NCBI GenBank assembly: GCA_026707185.1
Contig: JAPOXI010000060.1
Location: 1-28,686, forward strand
Direction: 5' to 3'
Length of the DNA stretch: 28,686 nucleotides
Source of the DNA: Chloroflexota bacterium
Lineage (GTDB): Bacteria > Chloroflexota > UBA11872
The notes under the pieces were generated by a model. It did no database searches, was not told the DNA's origin, and was given only the letters and a program-made list of their open reading frames with translations. The translations under genes were made by a program, and so were the position numbers. Below are positions 21,919-28,686 of the stretch, in pieces (the stretch's first letter is position 1; every line of letters begins with the position of its first letter).

Positions 21919-21922
<4 letters not shown>
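21092..21922 (-). CDS. pyrK: Dihydroorotate dehydrogenase B, electron-transfer subunit
   Basis: Passes electrons from dihydroorotate dehydrogenase (PyrD, class 1B) to NAD+, carrying FAD and a [2Fe-2S] cluster. 276 residues in the ferredoxin-reductase order: beta-barrel FAD domain with [11 protein letters not shown] around 55-65, the NAD-binding [14 protein letters not shown] at about 116-129, and the C-terminal cluster motif [13 protein letters not shown]...RVCHDGPVF with four cysteines (C-x4-C-x2-C-x11-C). It starts with ATG at 21922, overlapping the carB stop as ATGA. It is the last gene of the operon visible here; pyrD is not in the window. It converges on yqeC with stop codons sharing CTAG. 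Confidence 0.92.
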
Positions 21923-25134
<3,212 letters not shown>

Positions 25135-25161
25135 GGGGCAGGGCTATTGGGTGGGCTCGAG

Positions 25162-26361
25162 TCATGAACGGCGGTTGTTGTCGACGAGGTCGAGGAAGCG
25201 GTCGAACAGGTACTGGTTGTCCTGAGGCCCGGGACTGGCTTCCGGGTGGTACTGGACCGAGAAGACCGGCAGGGAGTCGTGCGCCAGGCCCTCGACCGAC
25301 CCGTCGTTCAGGTTGACGTGGCTGACCCGGAAGCCGCTGTCCGGGGGGATCGACGCCGCATCGACCTGGAATCCGTGATTCTGTGAGGTGATGTGGGCGC
25401 GGCCCGTATCCAGATCCTTGATCGGCTGGTTGGCGCCTCGGTGGCCGTAGGGCAGGCGGCTGGTGGTGGCGCCGATGGCCAGGCCGAGGATTTGGTGACC
25501 CAGGCAAACGCCCATGAGCGGTAGTGTGCCGATCAGATCGCGGACGGTATCGATGGCTCGGTCTGCCTGCTCGGGGTCGCCGGGGCCGTTGCAGACCACC
25601 ACACCGTCAGGGTCGGTGCCCTCGACTTCGCGGACGCTGGCGCCGTAGGGGAGCACGTCCACGTGACAGCCGCGGCTGACGAGCGAACGCACGATGTTGG
25701 TCTTGACGCCGACGTCCAGCAGCGCGATGCGCGGCGAGCCGGCGCGTTGCGGCGGCGTGGGCCAGGGCGCCCAGCGCACGGGGCCAGCCACCTGGCGATC
25801 GGGGGTGGTGACCTCCGCCACGTAGCGCTGCTCGCTGTAGGGGAGCACGCGCTTGGCCGCCTGTACCTGCTCGGCCGCCCAGGACTTGGCGGTGGGAGCC
25901 CGGCCACGGACCCAGGTGAAGGGGTCCATTCCGTTGGCGACACTCACCGGGGCGCGGCGCAGCACGCCGCGTTTGTGGCCCTTGATTCGGAGCGTGCGTG
26001 TGAGGGCGCGCGTGTCGATGCCCTGGATGCCCGCGATTCCGTGCTGAGCCAGGAAGGTGTGCATGTTGCTCTGCTGGCGCCAGTTGCTGTGGGTCGGGGC
26101 CAGTTCGCGAACGGCCAGCCCGGAAATCCAGGGGCGGCGCGACTCCACGTCGTCGGCGTTGACCCCGTAGTTGTCGATGAGCGGATAGGTCATGACGACG
26201 ATTTGCCCGCGGTACGAGGCGTCGGTGGAAATCTCCTGATAGCCGGTCATGCTGGTGTTGAAGACGACCTCGCCAGCGCCGGGCGCCTCCGCGCCGAAGG
26301 CGAAGCCGAAGAACGTGTCGCCGGTCTCAAGAGCGAGGACGGCGTAGTCGCTAGCCGGCAC
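25162..26361 (-). CDS. carA: Carbamoyl-phosphate synthase small (glutamine amidotransferase) subunit
   Basis: Hydrolyses glutamine and channels ammonia to CarB. 399 residues, slightly longer than most (about 380) through an Ala/Pro-rich stretch around 145-210. The N-terminal CarA domain shows EVVFNTSMTGYQEISTDASY at 31-50. The class I amidotransferase domain has catalytic Cys286 in PLMGVCLGHQILGLA, and His372 and Glu374 in QYHPEASPGP. The start is GTG at 26361, which lies within the end of pyrC: an 11-base overlap (26351-26361) reading GTGCCGGCTAG. The upstream junction of pyrC with the MBL gene has nearly the same form. It is therefore coupled to pyrC. Confidence 0.95.
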   Translation of the reverse strand: MPASDYAVLALETGDTFFGFAFGAEAPGAGEVVFNTSMTGYQEISTDASYRGQIVVMTYPLIDNYGVNADDVESRRPWISGLAVRELAPTHSNWRQQSNMHTFLAQHGIAGIQGIDTRALTRTLRIKGHKRGVLRRAPVSVANGMDPFTWVRGRAPTAKSWAAEQVQAAKRVLPYSEQRYVAEVTTPDRQVAGPVRWAPWPTPPQRAGSPRIALLDVGVKTNIVRSLVSRGCHVDVLPYGASVREVEGTDPDGVVVCNGPGDPEQADRAIDTVRDLIGTLPLMGVCLGHQILGLAIGATTSRLPYGHRGANQPIKDLDTGRAHITSQNHGFQVDAASIPPDSGFRVSHVNLNDGSVEGLAHDSLPVFSVQYHPEASPGPQDNQYLFDRFLDLVDNNRRS

Positions 26362-27709
26362 GCGCGCCTACCGGCTCCAGTGACGCGCGGTTGAAGACTT
26401 CAACGCCGTCCACGAATGTTCGATGCACCACGCCGTGCATTGGCATGCCGGCGAGCGGCGTGTTCTTACCCTTGGACAGCAGCAGCGACGGGTCGACGAC
26501 GAATTCTTCGTCGGGATCGAAGACGGTGGCGTCGGCTGGCTGGCCGGGTTGGAGGGTTCCCCCGGGGAGGTCATAGCAGCGAGCCGGTTCAACGGTGAGG
26601 CGGCGCACAGCTTCGACCAGATCGAGGCGTCCGTCGTGGACCAGGGTGAGGACCAGCGGCAGCGCCGTCTCAAGGCCGGTAAAGCCAACGGCGGCGTGGG
26701 CGAACTCAAGGTCCTTGTCATGGAGGGCGTGTGGGGCGTGGTCGGTTGCGATGCAGTCGATCGTTCCGTCGCGCAGCGCCTCGAGCAGCGCGTCGCAGTC
26801 GCGTTGCTCGCGGAGGGGCGGAGCGACCTTGGTGTTCGGGTCGTAGGGAGCCAGCGCGGCGCTGACGGGCTCGGTGCGGCCAGCCACCAGGTCGTCAGTC
26901 AGCGTCAGATGGTGTGGCGATACTTCGGCGGTGACGTTGGCGCCTCGATCCTTGGCGCGCCGGATGAAGTCGACCGAGCCGCCGGAGGTGACGTGGATGC
27001 AGTGGTAGCGCCCGCCGGTCAGCTCGGCCAGCAGCAGATCGCGCGCCAGCATGATTTCCTCGGCCTGGCGTGGGGTGCCGGGAAGGCCCAGGCGCATGGA
27101 GGTTAAGCCTTCATGCATGGCGGTGCCCGCGGTGAGCGCCCGGTCCTCGGCATGGTTGCTGATCGGTCGCCCGAGCTGCGTGGCGTATTCCAGGGCGTGA
27201 CGCATGAGCTTGGAGCTCGCTACGGGAATGCCGTCATCGGTAAAGCCAATGGCGCCGGCATCGCTCAGGTCGCCCATTTCCACCAGTTGTTCGCCGGCCT
27301 GTCCCAGGCTGATGGCGGCCAGGACGTGGACGCGCACGACCGCATCGGCGGCCGCTTGCTCAAGCACGTACTCCACCACGCTGCGCGAGTCGATGACCGG
27401 ATTGGTGTTTGGCATGGCGCAGACGGTGGTGAAGCCGCCGGCCGCGGCCGCGCGCGTTCCGCTGGCCAGATCCTCCTTGTACTCGAATCCGGGCACGCGG
27501 AGGTGGGCGTGGATGTCGACAAGTCCGGGCGTGACAACCAAGCCGCGGGCATCGACCACGGTCGGATCGCCCAGGGGGAGCTGGCCGTCGGGGGGATCGA
27601 TGGCGGCTACCTGACCGTTTTCGATCACCACATCGGCCACCCGGTCTAGGCGTTGTGACGGGTCGATCACGCGCCCACCGCGGATGACCAGGGTTCCGTT
27701 AGCGGACAC
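26351..27709 (-). CDS. pyrC: Dihydroorotase, class I
   Basis: Cyclises N-carbamoyl-aspartate to dihydroorotate. 452 residues from GTG at 27709; the in-frame extension upstream lies inside the MBL gene and has no family resemblance. Metal ligands and substrate residues: His67, His69 and Arg71 (VDIHAHLRVPG), CAMPNTNPVID, GFTDDGIPV (an Asp where class II enzymes have the carboxylated Lys), the His of ISNHAED, the His of CIHVTSGGSV, and the catalytic Asp of ATDHAPH. The class I type, like that of Aquifex, often needs its aspartate transcarbamoylase partner; pyrB lies one gene upstream. It overlaps the genes on both sides by 11 bases. Confidence 0.94.
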   Translation of the reverse strand: MSANGTLVIRGGRVIDPSQRLDRVADVVIENGQVAAIDPPDGQLPLGDPTVVDARGLVVTPGLVDIHAHLRVPGFEYKEDLASGTRAAAAGGFTTVCAMPNTNPVIDSRSVVEYVLEQAAADAVVRVHVLAAISLGQAGEQLVEMGDLSDAGAIGFTDDGIPVASSKLMRHALEYATQLGRPISNHAEDRALTAGTAMHEGLTSMRLGLPGTPRQAEEIMLARDLLLAELTGGRYHCIHVTSGGSVDFIRRAKDRGANVTAEVSPHHLTLTDDLVAGRTEPVSAALAPYDPNTKVAPPLREQRDCDALLEALRDGTIDCIATDHAPHALHDKDLEFAHAAVGFTGLETALPLVLTLVHDGRLDLVEAVRRLTVEPARCYDLPGGTLQPGQPADATVFDPDEEFVVDPSLLLSKGKNTPLAGMPMHGVVHRTFVDGVEVFNRASLEPVGARAG

Positions 27710-28316
27710 CGGCAGACTCCAGGTAGGCGGCCAGGGCGACCTTGGCCTGGTCCAGGATTGGCTCACCGTGGCCGACGGCGATGCTGGTGAAGTCCAAGTC
27801 CAGGAGCTTTCGAAGACGCGTCGGCGGGCGCATGCGCGGATGCGCGCCTATCTCGCCCTCGCCGTGCGTCCAATAGCTGGTGGTGCCCAGGGCGTCGCCT
27901 ACGAAGAGCACACCGCGATTTTCGCTGGTAAAGAGCGCATGTTCGCCAGCGCTGATACCGCCCAGTCCGATGGCTTGCAGACCACCCGGCAACTCGGTCT
28001 CGTCCGAGTAGACGTGATCAGGGGTCAGAGTCTCCAGGTCGTCGACGTCGCCGCTGGGCGCCCAGACCGGGGCGTCGAACCGATGCCGCCACATTGCGGC
28101 GGCCCGCTCGTGGTAGTGGTTGGTGAGAATGACGTGACGGACACGCGAGAGAACTCCCTGGAGGGCGGTGGGCGACAGGTCCTGGGGATCGATGGCAATC
28201 ACGCCGTCGTCCGTGTCGACGAGGTAGGACTCCAGCGTGTAGCGGTGCCACGCCACGGTCCACTGATAGACGCCGGGAAGAATCTCGCGCGGCGGAGCGG
28301 CGGAATACGGACTCAT
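27699..28316 (-). CDS. Metallo-beta-lactamase-fold protein within the pyrimidine operon
   Basis: A 205-residue MBL-fold protein of unknown substrate. The strand ESYLVDTDDGVIAIDPQDL at 29-47 is typical of the fold. The metal motif reads LTNHYHERAA (His67, His69), where the canonical HxHxDH would have Asp and His at the positions of Arg71 and Ala72. Later ligands exist: GISAGEHALF, FVGDALG and AVGHGEPIL. The first metal site could be intact while the second looks lost. It sits between pyrB and pyrC, starting at ATG 28316 that overlaps the pyrB TGA by one base (TGATG) and ending 11 bases inside pyrC, so it is co-translated with the pathway. A role tied to pyrimidine metabolism is only inferred from position. 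Confidence 0.8.
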   Translation of the reverse strand: MSPYSAAPPREILPGVYQWTVAWHRYTLESYLVDTDDGVIAIDPQDLSPTALQGVLSRVRHVILTNHYHERAAAMWRHRFDAPVWAPSGDVDDLETLTPDHVYSDETELPGGLQAIGLGGISAGEHALFTSENRGVLFVGDALGTTSYWTHGEGEIGAHPRMRPPTRLRKLLDLDFTSIAVGHGEPILDQAKVALAAYLESAGVR

Positions 28317-28686
28317 CAGTGCGCTCCCGTCAGCAAGAGGTAGAGGATGGCCATGCGGACCGCCACCCCGTTGGTGACCTGTTCGGTGATTACCGACTGC
28401 TCGCCGTAGGCGACGTCGGACGAGATTTCGATGCCCTGGTTCATGGGACCCGGGTGCATGAGCAGGACCTGCCGGTCGGCTCGGCCGAGGCGGTCGGTCG
28501 TGATGCCCCAGCGCCGAGCGTACTCGCGGAGGTCGGGCAGCAAGCCGCCGGCCATTCGCTCCTTTTGGATGCGCAGGGCCATCACCACGTCAGCACCCTC
28601 GATCGCTCTGTCCAGGTCGTATTCCACGCGCACCATGCCGTCGCCGTTCAGCAGGTCGCCAAAGTCGGGCGGGAGCACGGTGGGCG
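28316..28686 (-). CDS. pyrB: Aspartate carbamoyltransferase catalytic chain, C-terminal part
   Basis: Joins carbamoyl phosphate and aspartate. Only the last 123 residues are in the window; the frame is open at the edge and the 5' end lies beyond it. Visible: EYDLDRAIEGADVVMALRIQKERM (the aspartate-domain segment with the RxQxER motif), GITTDRLGRA, and MHPGPMNQGIEISSDVAYG then SVITEQVTNGVAVRMAILYLL, the HPGPxNxGxEI and QVxNGVxxRMA signatures of ATCase. The final stop overlaps the MBL-protein start. The head of the operon, its promoter and any PyrR attenuator must lie to the right of this window. Confidence 0.92.
   Translation of the reverse strand, partial: PTVLPPDFGDLLNGDGMVRVEYDLDRAIEGADVVMALRIQKERMAGGLLPDLREYARRWGITTDRLGRADRQVLLMHPGPMNQGIEISSDVAYGEQSVITEQVTNGVAVRMAILYLLLTGAH

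Overview
The window is GC-rich, densely packed bacterial chromosomal DNA. No tRNA, rRNA, CRISPR array, insertion sequence or phage module is visible, and no stretch over about 230 bases lacks a gene. Start codons are often GTG, with at least one TTG. Neighbouring genes commonly overlap by 1 to 31 bases. Everything looks like housekeeping or accessory metabolism. The gene set (a pyrimidine operon with a PyrK subunit, a guanylyltransferase/phosphomannomutase fusion, paired Ldh2-family dehydrogenases, a LarA homologue, an amidohydrolase, a DPM-like glycosyltransferase) would fit an uncultured Chloroflexota-like bacterium. That placement is a low-confidence inference, because no marker gene here settles it.

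Layout. 1-1297 (minus): a GDP-mannose pyrophosphorylase running into a phosphomannomutase domain, cut by the window edge. It diverges from a GT2 glycosyltransferase (1431-2135) across a promoter region with back-to-back -35 boxes. 2132-3849 (minus): a Xer-type tyrosine recombinase, then purine nucleoside phosphorylase, overlapping by 4 bases. 4036-5615 (plus): a LarA/DUF2088 protein and a 70-residue unknown, converging on an amidohydrolase (5618-6847, minus). 7078-12425 (plus): groES, a divergent groEL, a PLP aminotransferase and two Ldh2-family oxidoreductases, apparently one transcription unit. 12608-15086 (plus): hsp20 under a near-consensus promoter, a small DksA/TraR zinc-finger protein between two perfect hairpins, a threonine synthase-like enzyme and a cupin. 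15083/15224-16426 (plus): a polysaccharide flippase whose homology begins upstream of any standard start codon. 16396-20171 (minus): GDP-mannose 4,6-dehydratase, a GDP-6-deoxymannose reductase-like protein, a phosphomannomutase and a mannose-6-phosphate isomerase-like cupin. 20280-21095 (plus): an orphan YqeC-like GTPase. 21092-28686 (minus): pyrB (partial), an MBL-fold protein, pyrC, carA, carB and pyrK.

How they work together. The guanylyltransferase fusion, cupin isomerase, phosphomannomutase, dehydratase and reductase can take fructose-6-phosphate to GDP-6-deoxymannose (GDP-D-rhamnose). The flippase and glycosyltransferase suit surface-glycan assembly. The pyr operon covers carbamoyl phosphate, carbamoyl aspartate and dihydroorotate, plus the electron-transfer subunit of dihydroorotate dehydrogenase. 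The most unusual assembly is the chaperonin unit: GroES with a GroEL that has an N-terminal extension and no GGM tail, joined to an aminotransferase and two tandem ketoacid/imine reductase paralogues.
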